A stretch of DNA of 64,000 bases from contig NC_088791.1 of the NCBI RefSeq assembly GCF_011386835.1, positions 51,789,498-51,853,497 of the forward strand. Reading direction: 5' to 3'. Of the stretch, positions 45,804 to 56,450 are shown one piece after another. This DNA is from Chrysemys picta bellii (Eukaryota; Chordata; Testudines; Emydidae). Position numbers and translations under genes: made by a program. Each line of letters begins with the position of its first letter. Positions within the stretch are counted from its first letter, which is position 1. The notes below the pieces were generated by a model that was not told the origin of the DNA, ran no database searches, and saw only the letters and a list, made by a program, of their open reading frames with translations.

Positions 45804-46276
45804 CTACTGCTTGTTAATCTCCCATGTGTGGAATACACATAGAGACCATCACTTGTAGAAGGAATGGAGGTTACTTATTTGTAACTGGAGGTTCTTTGAG
45901 ATGTGTGATCTGTATCTGTACTCCACTACCTGTGCTCCATCTTTCTCTGGATTATCTGGATTTGTACTAAGAGTAGGAATTGGAAAGTCATCAGTCCACA
46001 CTGTCCTTTCTACCCTCAATTTGGAGCACGAGGAGAGCTATGGCACATATGCGGACCAACAGACGCTGCTTGCAAGAAAATTTCAGATTCAGGAGCATGA
46101 TGTTCATGTGTGGAATACAGCTAGGGACCAAACATCTTGAAAAACTTCCAATTACAGGTAAGTAACTTCCAGTTACATATAAAACATAATCATAACATGC
46201 TTTTTAGAGACTAAACTTGACTAACTGGTTAACCTCCGGTCTAAAGAAGTTTATCTCACCCAAAGTTCTCTCCAGC

Positions 46277-47160
46277 ATTACTCCCGCGGGAATTCTGCGC
46301 CACTGCACAATGCAGAATTTGCACAGAATTAATGTTCTACGTAGAATTTCATTTTCCCCTGTAGAATGGGTGCTGCAGAGCTGCTGGATGCCACTAGGGG
46401 GCCACTGGAGCCAGCAGAGCCCGAGTCTCCAGTTCGCAAATACAGGACACTGCGAAAGGAGAGCCAAAGGGGGAGCTGGAGGGTTTTGGGCAGCTGCAGT
46501 TCCCAGCACATCCTGAAGGAAGGAGGCGATATGTAGCAAACTCTGTACAAGCCCGGGACCCAGCATCGGGCTTTTTCTCTCTCTGGATCCCTGGGCTCTG
46601 AGGGATAGAGGGTGTTGTTGTCTGGACTGGGGTGGCGCCCTATGGCTGGGCTCTGGGGCCTAGGGGGTGTGGGTGTCTGGGCTGGGGGGGGGGTGTCACC
46701 CTGCAACTGGGCTCTGAGGATAAGAGGTGTGGGTGTTGGACTGGGGGGTTCTGAGAGCAGGGGTGTGGGTGTGCTGATGGGGGTGCCCTGTGGCTGGGCT
46801 GGGGGCAGGGGGCGGGAGATAGGGGTGTTGGGTTTTCTGAGTCTGGAGGGGTAGAGATTTCCTCCAAAGTGTGCCCAGCTGACAAGTGACACATCCAGAC
46901 TGAGGTGCCCAACAAAAGCATAATAGAGAAACAGGAACTGGGTTGTCGTAGGAGTTTCTTTATCCCTGTGGTCTTAGGGGAATCTTTTGTTGTTGTCTGT
47001 ATTGTTATGGACATACTTGCTCACAGATATATTGAAATAAATTACTCAAATAATTGAAACTGATGTGGTTATATTGTGTTATTTTGACAAATAAAATATG
47101 TAGAATTTTGAAATATTGTGCGCAGAATTTTAAATTTTTTGGTGCAGAATTCCTCTAGTA
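46277..47160. mobile_element. Non-autonomous hAT-like element with GAATTCTGC ends
   Basis: The left end GGAATTCTGCGCCACTGCAC and right end GGTGCAGAATTCCTCTAG are inverted repeats of each other, extended by inner AT-rich repeats built on GCAGAATTT. The interior is G-rich (46600-46860) and encodes only low-complexity Gly or Pro ORFs on either strand. The target duplication is not clear, so the ends are approximate. Confidence 0.6.
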
Positions 47161-47688
47161 GTATCAGCATTTCCAATGAAGCCTGGTTGAGATCCCACTT
47201 TCATGAAGAAAAATTGCTGTTTACTTTCTGGGTGAGGGATACTGGGATGTTGTCTTTGTCTTCCAAATATAGAAGAGCAAACCTTTAATGTGCACCTCAA
47301 GATAAGGTTCTCTCCTTCCACCATTTTCCTTTTCCTGTTAGTTTCTTTCTGAAGCTCTTACAGTCTTCTTGTTTTCATTCAGTTCAAACAAGTGATAGAG
47401 ACCCATTGTGAACAAGATGACTCAATTTACATGTAAACAGATAGATGGATACACATTTCTTGTCTGACAGAAAATATGTTTTTCACCTGTACTGGTGACC
47501 AACCCCCAGACACAAACTTTAAGAACATATTTTCAGTGTCTATGCATAACTCCTTATGCAGCATCCAACATGTGTTTCTCAATGATATTGATGACCAGTG
47601 TGACACCAGTTTTCATTTAAGAACTCAGATGACATTCATTTTGTAATCTAGAATGTACTTACCAGGCTCAGGACATTCCTGTAACCCA

Positions 47689-47883
47689 GTGGTGGGCAAC
47701 CTGCGGCCCATGGGCTGCACGTGGCCCATCAGGGTAATCCGCTGGCGGTCCGCGAGACCGTTTGTTTACATTGACCGTCTGCAGGCATGGTCGCCTGCAG
47801 CTCCCATTGGCTGGGAACAGCGAACCACGGCCCGCCAGCGGATTACCCCGACGGGCTGCAAGTTGCCCACCACTGCTGTAACC
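47689..47883. mobile_element. hAT-type MITE (GTGGTGGGCAACCTG family) with perfect TSD
   Basis: The element (47697-47875, 179 bp) begins CAGTGGTGGGCAACCTGCGG and ends CTGCAAGTTGCCCACCACTG. It is flanked by perfect CTGTAACC repeats (47689-47696 and 47876-47883). The inner arms include ATCCGCTGGCGG and CCGCCAGCGGAT. It is a short, internally deleted member of the family at 29720. Confidence 0.92.
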
Positions 47884-50090
47884 CATCTGCATCCTCTTTC
47901 TAATTAGCATTAAGGTTCTTGAGTCACAGTATGTTGGCATGTATTGGGAGGAAGTGAGCAGATTGCCCTGCAGGACTCCTAAGCTTGTAAGGCACTACTG
48001 TGGTGGGGAAATTATGCTTTATAGTGGAATTTAGGGAGCAAGGAACCCTGTAGAGTTTAGGGGTATGTCTAGAGACAATGGGCTTTTCTAAATTGGGATG
48101 AAAGATGTATCCACATTTTAATATGCTAGTAAGTTGTATTTTAATGTATTAGTTGGACAAGATAAATGCTAGTGGCAGCGTAGTCTTCAACTCAACAAGT
48201 TTAGTGTGTGTTAAAGTCTGCACTGCCTTATCCACATTAGAGTTTTAAAATGTGATAACATGTGCTAGTAACAGCCTTCTAACAATACATCTTTAAATTC
48301 TAAACTAGGAATTTGTCTTGACTATCTCCATGTTTCCCCAGGCTCCTTTGCTTTCGTGAATTATATAACCCAATTTCCTGGCCTCTCTTTGCTCCTTAAG
48401 TTCTGAACCGTGACTCCTGCTTCCTTTCCCAGCAAAACTTCTAAATGCCAATGGATCCACTGTGAGCCTTACTATGTGAGCAGGAATCATGGATCTGATG
48501 TATGTTCTATTTAGGTCCACTTCAGCTCCTGATAATGTTAAACAAAACAAATGCAACAAAGGGGAGTGTATCTTTTACTGGGGGCAGGAGGCAGGTGTTT
48601 CAAGGAAGCTAAGTAGGGAGCCAGGAGGGTTGCATGCTCTACCAGAGCGAGGAGAAGCCTGAGGCTTTTGAGTGCTGCAGGCATCTTAAGCTCGGTAGGG
48701 AAGGAAGGAAAGTGCTGGAGACATTGCAGCACAACAGCTGTCACTGGAGCCAGGGGACTTTGGAATCCTGTTACTTGTATTGATCTCAACTACTGGTGGT
48801 GGCTGCTGTTTTTCCACGAGTCACATGTACGCATGGTAACATACAGTATATTCTTAAAGCACTTAAGTCTCACATCAAATCCCTGAAGTTTAGTCAGTGA
48901 CAGACAAAAATATTAATTCCTCCCAGCCCCAAAGTAACTAGATAGTGATTGGGATATATATTGGAAATGGAATATTTTGTCTTAACAATGTTTAGTTCTG
49001 CTCTTAAGTCCTTTAGTCATGCTAGTTATTAATTATCTCACATAAGCAAGAGTGTGTGAGGTGCCTTAAAACACAGATAAGACATGATCATAGCCCCAAA
49101 AAGCTTACAGATTAGTAATAGGTGTGAAGCAACAAGTGGGTAACAAGACGTTAGGATTGGCTTATGTAGGGAGTACAGGGCAAACACCAATAATATTATG
49201 TAGTTGGTGAAGGCTGGTGCATATGTTGATGGGTTAAAGAAGTTATTATTTTTTTTAAATGTATTTGGATAGTTTCTTGTCGGTATCACAGAAGTGTCTC
49301 TTCTAGACAGATTTAAACAAGGAGAGGGTATTAGTCTGGCAGAGCAGCTTACAAAGGGTCATCCGTGCATAGGAGTTGGTGGAGCTGGTTGTGGGGGAAG
49401 TGCACAAACAGGGTATTAGGGCTGACATCACTGGAGGAGTGGTGTGGGTGGGAAGGGACATAAGAGCCAAGACTGGATACAGGGAGGTGTAGAATTATGC
49501 AGGGTCTAGAAAGTGAAGGCAGGAAGCTTGCAAGTGATGCCGTGGAGAAGGGGGAGCCGCTGAGGAGGCTGATAAAAGAGGTTGGTATGACATGGTTGGT
49601 TTGATGGGCAAGGAAGGTGATTTCAGAGGCTGTATTTTGTATGGAGTAGTTCTAGGAGTGAATTTCAGCTGGTTCAGCCAATGGTTTGTTCTAAAACAAT
49701 AAGATGGAAATACAGTATTTGTTAAATTTGTTTAGGATCAGTAAGTTTTAACTTTGTGCTTCACAACCTGTTTCAGATACTTGCAAAAGCAAATGATGCA
49801 AATTGAGAATGATTTCAGAGAAAATGAGTTAATGAAATCTAATGTACAGGGAGAAAAGTCACTGAATCGTAGAGGTAGACATATTAAATCTGTATATCAG
49901 TTATGCCTCTCTTATCAAGTATCATAGATTATAATAAAGATCCACATGAGGCAAATCATTTGGAGAAGAGTTTTAAATCTCATGAAGGCTAACGTCAAGA
50001 ACGATAGAAAAGATATTTCAGTCTTTTGGGTGAAAGATCTTATCATTGATAAAATATTGAAATCTGTAAAGAATTCAAGTGAACATAGGT
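47884..50090. other. Intronic DNA without a recognised gene
   Basis: No gene is recognised. 48060-48260 shows fragments like GGTATGTCTAGAG and AAGTCTGCACTGCC, reminiscent of degraded Harbinger-like MITE ends. 49040-49720 has AAAAAGCTTACAGATTAG and other pieces that look like an old dispersed repeat. Both readings are weak. Confidence 0.35.
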
Positions 50091-51320
50091 GGTGAATTAC
50101 ATGGGTCCGTGATGCCTGTGCTCCACCAATATTTGGGGCCGGGCCTCTCCCCCGGCTCCGCCCGCCCCCCCCCCCCCCCAGCTGGCTGCTGCTTCCTGCG
50201 CTGTGCTCCCTTGCTGGCTGCTGGCTGGCTCCTTTCATGCTGTGCCCACCAGCGCTGCTCCACTGCTCCGGCTAAAAGGGAGTGGAGGGGTTGAGCTGGC
50301 TGCTGCTGCTGTGGTCTGCATAGGGAGGAGGCACACGTGACGTGATGGTAGCCCTCCCCCCAGGCCCTGACCCTTCACCAGTCAGACCACTAAGTGATGG
50401 GGCGCATCCTCCTACTCTTCCCCTCCTCCCCTCCCAGCGCTGGGCAGCAGTGCGCACATAGCACCGTGGGGGGCCGGCGGAGAGGGGCCCTAGGAGCACA
50501 TGCAGTGTGGTGCAGGATGAGTGTGCTGCTGGCGGCAGGCCCACTGACAGCAATTCTGGACCTCAGGGCAGATCAATCAATGGGGCCCTTGTCCCTACCC
50601 TCATCCGGGGCCACAAGCTCCCCTGCCCAGAGAAGCCCTGAGGGCCCCCCCCCCACCAGAGGAGCCCTGTGCCAGCTGCAGCCCTGTCCCACACCTTTGT
50701 CTGGAGGAGCCCCAGGGCAACTGCAGCTGCACCGACCGAACCTGCTCTGGGGAAAAGCTGCAGTATCTCTTGATTCAAAGACAGTTTTGATATGCCCCAT
50801 GCAGGTTCCTGGGCAGCTGAGGCAGTGGTGTTTGCTACTCCGCTGCCTCAGCCACCCCGGAACCTGCATGGGGCATATCAAAAGTGTCTGAATCAAGAGA
50901 CGCTTTTCCCTAGAGCAGGCAGAGCTACTGCGGCAACAGCTGGGGCCCCAGGACTTTTTAAATTGCCCAGGCCCCTAGGCACTTGCCCCTTTTATCCCCC
51001 GCCCCTTGTTGCCAGGCCTGGCTGGGGTGGGGGGCCCTCCCCCAGAGTTCGCTTATGCCAGTGGGGAGAGGGCTGGGGGGAGTCCTGCCCCAGCCCCGAG
51101 GCAGCCTGCCTGCACCCCAAACTCCTCATCCCCAGCCAGAGCACTCACTTCCCTGCACCCCAACCCTTTGCCCCAGCCCTGAGCCCTCTCCTGCATCTTG
51201 AAACCCTCATCCCTGGCCTCACCCTCACACCCCAACCCTCTGCCCTAGCCCTGAGCCCCCTCCCGCACCCCAAACTCCTCACCCCCAACCCCACCCCAGA
51301 GCCCTCATCCCCCCACATTG
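50091..51320. repeat. GC-rich foldback and C-rich region
   Basis: A GC-rich island within AT-rich intron. 50741-50919 forms a long inverted repeat: CCTGCTCTGGGGAAAAGC pairs with GCTTTTCCCTAGAGCAGG, and TGATATGCCCCATGCAGGTT pairs with AACCTGCATGGGGCATATCA. 51080-51320 has degenerate repeats of CCCCAACCCTCTGCCCYAGC, a C-rich minisatellite. The + strand ORF of 277 codons (50792-51625) runs through these repeats and shows no known domain, so I do not call it a gene. Confidence 0.55.
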
Positions 51321-53256
51321 TGCAATATAGGGAAACTGTTAAATGCTTATTGTTTCCAGTCCATTTTTACATTATTTTAAAAAATATGTATTGGCTTACA
51401 AGGCAGGTGTGTGTGTCAGGGGGTGGGACTTGGACCAGTTCTAGGCACCACCAAAAATTATACAAACCTGGCGCACATGCAAGTGAAAAACATTTATTTT
51501 GCAGAGCTGACTCTTGTCACATAAGTTTAATACTTTATGAAGCTACGCTTCCATGTCTGGAACAGAAATGTAGTTTGCAATATTATTTCATTAAATATGC
51601 TTGGAATATCTTACAATACAAATAGTCTGTGTAGCACAACTGTGTTTCTGACAAGGAGTGAACAATAAGAAATTATAATATGCAACTTTAAAAATTCTGT
51701 AGTTAAGAAGATTGAACCAAATTACTTAAAGAACTACAATATTTTCCTCCAAAAATACTCTGTTCATTCTGCATAGTCATACTGGATGACTCTAGATTTC
51801 AGAGGAGAGAGCCCAGTCTATTCTCCTAACTATGCACAAATAACTCCTATTAAAGTCAGCAGAGTTGCACACATGTCAAGGAGAATAAATCTTACGTTTT
51901 GAGAATTCAGTAAGTTAAAATGCTTCTTAAAAAGTAAATTTTAGTGCTCTAGAAATATGCTATATTGAAAGCGCTGAAGATAGAACTTTATTTAACTAGA
52001 GAAATGGGTAAAACACGGGTATAAATATCCTCACTCTGCTCCCCCAGTGTTCTTCAACACTCGGTTTCAGGGAACACTTTTAGGGATGAAAGGGTATTTC
52101 AGTCATTGTATTCATCCAGGCATTTGTTTCTCATCTGTGAGAGCATCAAAAAAAGATGCTGATTGTGCTGGTGATCTGTGTGTGTGAGATATGGACACAT
52201 GTATATTAGCAGCTGGACTGAGGCCATCAGTTGTATTTAATATATAAATTGCTCTTCTGTAAGTGCTGACAGATTGTTTGGTTTTGTACATGACACAAAT
52301 GTATTATTCCCAACCCCAAAATCATGAATCAAGCCTCCTCAAAATTATAAGTGACTCAAAATTTGAGATTTGTTAAAAATTAAATTATGTTTTTGGTTTG
52401 TTTTCTGATTTTTGAACTCCCCCATCCACCTCCTGTGTGTGTGAAAATTACAGTGTTGCCAACTCTTAAAAATTTATAATAAATAAAATGATTTTGGATT
52501 TAAGTGCAGAAGCTCTTACTTCAGAACCAAATGGAGATTGGGACCCCATTGTGCTGGGCACCGTACAAACATACAATAAGAGACAGTCCCTCTCCTGAAA
52601 AGCTTACTGGTACTGCAAAGCATGGTGGTGAGTTTGTGATATGGGAGTGGGAACTGGGACTCACCAAATTCCTCTCCTATAGGAGCTACCAACCATCCTT
52701 TAGATGGGAACAGCAGTTCAAACTGGATGATTGACAAGGGAAAAGCTATGTTGCTTTTAGCAATGCCCTGAGGTAGCCAGTCCCCATTAAGGGCTAATGA
52801 CGTACCTTCTAGAACAAGGCTTGCTTTCTGGAAAAATAAGTTTATAAAATCAAGTTCTGACTTTTTTGGAGTTTGCACAAGCAGGGTCTTTCGCACTGTG
52901 ACAGTTTAAGGAAGGAAGCCTGAATTTAATATGGTGGAAAAGTGTAGTCAGTGTATGGATTCAAAGAGTATGATGATGTGGTTATGGTACCAGACAAGGA
53001 AGAGGCACTTAGCAGCTGTGTTTTGTGTGGAGTGGTAGGTAATGGGATGTTACGAGGATGAGAGAGGATAAAGTTTCAGGAATCAAGACAGGAGACTTGG
53101 ATATGAAGTGGTGACTTTAGAGTTGAAACAGTCTATATTTCATCACCAACCTACTGAGTTGTCCAGTCTGCCACTCTGCTTTTAACTTGTTAACGTTATG
53201 GCAATAAATCAAGGAGTTACAGCAGTACTGCATGTCCACATGACTTATCTGACTAA
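51321..53256. other. Intronic DNA with one possible ancient repeat
   Basis: 52540-52620 (CCCCATTGTGCTGGGCACCG, ACAATAAGAGACAGTCCCTC) matches my memory of an ancient amniote dispersed repeat also seen in birds and mammals. Nothing else is recognised. Confidence 0.4.
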
Positions 53257-53769
53257 TAACACTGCTCTACAGCCAAAATGCTTCTGAAATAAATGTAGTC
53301 AAACTTTACTAATTCTGGGTCATTGAGAACGAAAATGATGCTTAAAATTGTTGATTGTCTCTAGTTTTCAAGATATGCTATTGGGTCGGTATATACGACT
53401 CTTGACTTGGGAATGGCGAAGGATAAGTGAGTTATAAAGGGAAGGGATCTCAATTTAAACCAGAAATGACTAAAATACATCTTTGACTGGATCTATGAAT
53501 AAATCTATGATTGGGTTTGGACAGTACTTGCTTTTTAGGCAAAACAATGAATGATGCAATCTGAAGCTGGTATTGCATCATACATGATATGAATTGCCTC
53601 ATGTTATTCCTAGACGTCATGGATGATGCAATCATAACGAAGCTTACATCACTCTGCTGAACAAATTGCCCTATATCAGCTCTAGAAATCATACAGTGTC
53701 ATGCTCTCTTATTTGTCAGTGTTTGATTTTGCAAAGGGACACGTTTCTGTTTAGCCAAAGTGAGCAGAG

Positions 53770-55041
53770 ATGCCTCGTACTTGCGTGAACAGTGCAGATA
53801 ACTTCTGCTATGTTTGTGGTGAAGTGACTTTTGCATCACAAAAGCACAGTATAACCACTATGGTTAAGAAAGCCTATCACCTTTATTTTGGCTGCAAAAT
53901 TGGAGATCAGGACAAGAGGTGGGCCCCACACATATGCTGCAACACTTGTGCAACAAATCTTCGCCAGTGGTTGAACAGGAAAAGGAAATCTGTGCCTTTT
54001 GCAGTGCCAATGATTTGGAGAGAGCCAACAGATCATACCAGCAATTGTTACTTCTGCATGGTGCCTCCAGTTGGGAAAGGTGTGTCAAAGAAGAAAAAGT
54101 GGACTGTGCATTATCCAAACATTCCATCAGCTATATGCCCAGTACCCCACGGAGAAGGACTGCCGGTTCCTGATGCACCAGAATCATTCTCACTTGAGTC
54201 AGACGAGGAAGAGGATGAAACTTCTGGTCCTGAACCATCAATGTCACAGGACCCACATTTTCTCCCATCCTCCTCCTCTGAACCACATTACCTTGTCAGG
54301 GATTTGGAACTACCCAAGAGTAAGGCAGAACTGTTGGGCTCCAGACTACAGCAGTGGAATCTCCTGGCAAGTGATGTTAGGGTTTCCATGTTCCGTGACC
54401 GTCAAAAGGATCTTGTCCCATTCTTCTTCATGGAAGGTGATCTTATAGCGTGCAACTACATCGATGGTGTGATGGCAGCCCTCAACATCGTTCACGATCC
54501 AGATGAGTGGAGACTCTTCATTGATTCATCGAAGACGAGTCTTAAAGCTGTTTTACTGCATAATGGCAATGTTTTGCCATCAATTCCAGTTGGTCATGCA
54601 GTCCATATGAAGGAAACCTATGACAACATGAAACAACTTTTGAGGTGCATAAACTATGACCAACATCAGTGGCAGCTTTGTGGCGATTTGAAGGTTGTTG
54701 CTCTGTTGCTTTGTCTGCAGACTGGATACACAAAGTACTGCTGTTTTCTCTGCGAATGGGATAGTCGTGCAAGAGATTCCCACTACATCAAGAAAGATTG
54801 GCCACTCCGACAGTCATTGGAGCCTGGGAGGAAAAGTGTTCAGCATCCACCACTTGTTGAATCAAGGAAGATTTTGTTACCACCCTTCCACATCAAGCTG
54901 GGTCTGATGAAGAACTTTGTCAAGGCCATTGACAAAACACAAGCAGTTTTCAAGTACCTCCATGGAAAATTTCCAAGGTTAAGTGAAGCTAAGATAAAGG
55001 AAGGTGTTTTTGTTGGTCCTCAGATTCGTGAACTTCTTTGA
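53770..55041 (+). pseudogene. Uncharacterised transposon-borne protein, ZAD-like finger plus possible DDE core
   Basis: The longest ORF of the window, 423 codons from ATG to a TGA that probably replaced a CGA codon; related sequence continues in frame to about 55235. Residues 1-68 have CYVC (13-16) and ICCNTC (55-60) followed by a Leu-rich helix, like the ZAD zinc finger of insect factors. CYFC at 93-96 may be a second site. Residues 140-165 are acidic and Ser-rich. From residue 180 a domain includes FIDSS (D252), CGDLK (D306) and CCFLCEW (C324, C325, C328), which I read as an RNase H-like core with a Cys insertion. I recall similar uncharacterised proteins in many animals but know no assigned function. 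A Ty-like or domesticated host gene is the alternative. Confidence 0.65.
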
Positions 55042-55440
55042 GATGATGCATTTGACCATGCACTGCGTGGCAAGGAAAAGACGGCATGGAAAGCCTTTCA
55101 GTTAGTGGCAATAAATTTTCTCGGAAACAACAAGGCAGACAACTACAGGTTGTTGGTGGAAAACCTCCTCAAGGCATACAAAAGCCTTGGTTGCAACATA
55201 TCACTAAAGATACATTTTTTGCACTCTCATCTAGATTTTTTTCCCACCAAACTGCGGAGCAGTGAGCGACGAGTACGGCGAGCTATTTCACCAGGACATT
55301 GCAACAATGGAGAAACACTATCAGGGCCAATAGAGCCCATCAATGCTTGCAGACTATTGCTGGACAGTGACAAGAGATGCTCCATTTAATACAAGAGACA
55401 AGCCAAGAAACGCCGAGTAGACACCGAATAGGACTAAACT
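55042..55440 (+). pseudogene. 3' remainder of the transposon gene, broken
   Basis: This continues the 53770-55041 protein in the same frame after the TGA at 55039-55041. In-frame text includes FLGNNKADNYR and LGCNISLKIHFLHSHLDFF, still well conserved in character. A T homopolymer at 55235-55242 appears one base too long: after it a different frame carries the expected acidic segment ending in GELFHQD, with a candidate catalytic Glu. A TAG near 55332 then interrupts that frame. So there are three small lesions in a gene that is otherwise intact in character, pointing to recent inactivation. Confidence 0.6.
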
Positions 55441-55776
55441 ATGTACATAATAGTTTTTTGCCTTTTGTTTCATAATAAATTTTATTTCTATAACCCTTTT
55501 GCTGATTTTTAAAGTGTTACATAAACAGGACAGGTGAAATATTATCATGTAAAGCAACCATAAACACATGAAAAGACCTAGGTTTACAATTTATGATTAA
55601 AACTCTATCTACACAATATACATAGACATAAAATGTAAAAACTTAAATATCTTAGAAACAGTAGCCAATCAGTTGTTTTAATTGTCATATTTGAAATCAG
55701 CACATCAAAATACATAATAAATAGCACATTTTATCTCTGAAACAGACTACTTCTCAAAAATTGTAGACCAGTGTTA

Positions 55777-56420
55777 CATTTGGCTGGTGTCTGAAACAAT
55801 TGCAGTGATGTTTGCTACACACTTTGTGTGTGTGTTAGTTTGTGAAAGTGGAGATGTGATAGAAGAATTTTTATGTCCTATGTTACAAAATGAATGACAT
55901 CTTTCATATGCATAATATAACTGTTTCTCTTCTTAGCCATAGATTTCATAATCTCCAATGGCAGGGAAAAAATATTTGGAAACACTGACATTATACTCTG
56001 ATTCATTATGCTCCAATTTGTTTCCTTATAGTTGATAAGTTTTTGCTACAGATACATAACTGGGTTTTATCTGGCTGTATTGCTGTTAACAGTTGCACTA
56101 AACAAGTGGCTTAACTATTACTCATTACAGTATATCAAACTTACCGGTACTTCTAAAAGTAAAGTCCACATAAAATGGTTAAAATAGATAAAAAGTGAGT
56201 GAGAGAATGCCAGACATCAAACTCCATTTGTCTATATCAGCAGATACATAACTATTGTTTTAATCACTGCAGGTTTCTAACTTTTCCTTCTGTTGTATGC
56301 ATTCTTCTTTTCATAGCAGATGCTGAGGAGCACTGACAAATTATAGTTCATTTATCAATAAGTGTTCATTGCTTGATTATGATGAAAAACCCTGCTACTA
56401 TTTAAGACTTGTTTTTACAG
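55777..56420. other. Distal part of IMMP2L intron 1
   Basis: AT-rich intron with no recognised repeat, leading into the exon 2 acceptor. Pyrimidine content rises after 56410. Confidence 0.5.
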
Positions 56421-56450
56421 CGTTTCCATTTTCTTCCTTCATCTTTTCAG
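56421..56450 (+). other. IMMP2L: Polypyrimidine tract and 3' splice site of IMMP2L exon 2
   Basis: CGTTTCCATTTTCTTCCTTC followed by ATCTTTTCAG is a strong pyrimidine tract ending in AG at 56449-56450. A second TTTTTACAG ends 30 bases upstream at 56420 and could serve as an alternative acceptor, lengthening the 5' untranslated region by 30 bases. Confidence 0.85.

Larger units (their letters stand above)
43490..46165 (+). mobile_element. DIRS-type (tyrosine recombinase) retrotransposon, 5'-truncated
   Basis: Read on the + strand the remnant gives an RT tail (FIGVMLDLLTARAYLP-like at 43535-43590, then SLLGHMASCAH), RNase H (43722-44006) and tyrosine recombinase (45009-45803), the order of DIRS1-like elements. 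The 3' end carries repeats such as GGAGGTTACTTATTTGTAAC near 45866. RT fingers and palm are missing. Several stops and frameshifts separate the pieces, and a Penelope-tail palindrome is inserted at 44119-44257. The exact 3' end is not resolved. Confidence 0.8.
53257..55776 (+). mobile_element. DNA transposon of an uncharacterised family
   Basis: The proposed element is 53259-55774, 2,516 bp. The termini ACACTGCTCTACA (53259-53271) and TGTAGACCAGTGT (55762-55774) are inverted copies matching at 12 of 13. Further in, 53331-53376 and 55647-55692 are inverted copies at about 31 of 46 positions, with weaker similarity between. TA flanks both ends (53257-53258 and 55775-55776), consistent with a TA target duplication, though two bases are weak evidence. 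Termini resembling CACTG raise the alternative of a CMC-type element with the boundary one base further in. It carries one gene and a polyadenylation signal (AATAAA at 55474-55479). Class is inferred, not established. Confidence 0.65.

Noticed and set aside
46329..47014. Proline-rich ORFs on the minus strand
   Set aside because: They read the G-rich body of a non-autonomous element as Pro codons.
50792..51625. 277-codon + strand ORF
   Set aside because: Runs through one arm of a foldback, a C-rich minisatellite and AT-rich DNA. Composition shifts abruptly and there is no known domain.
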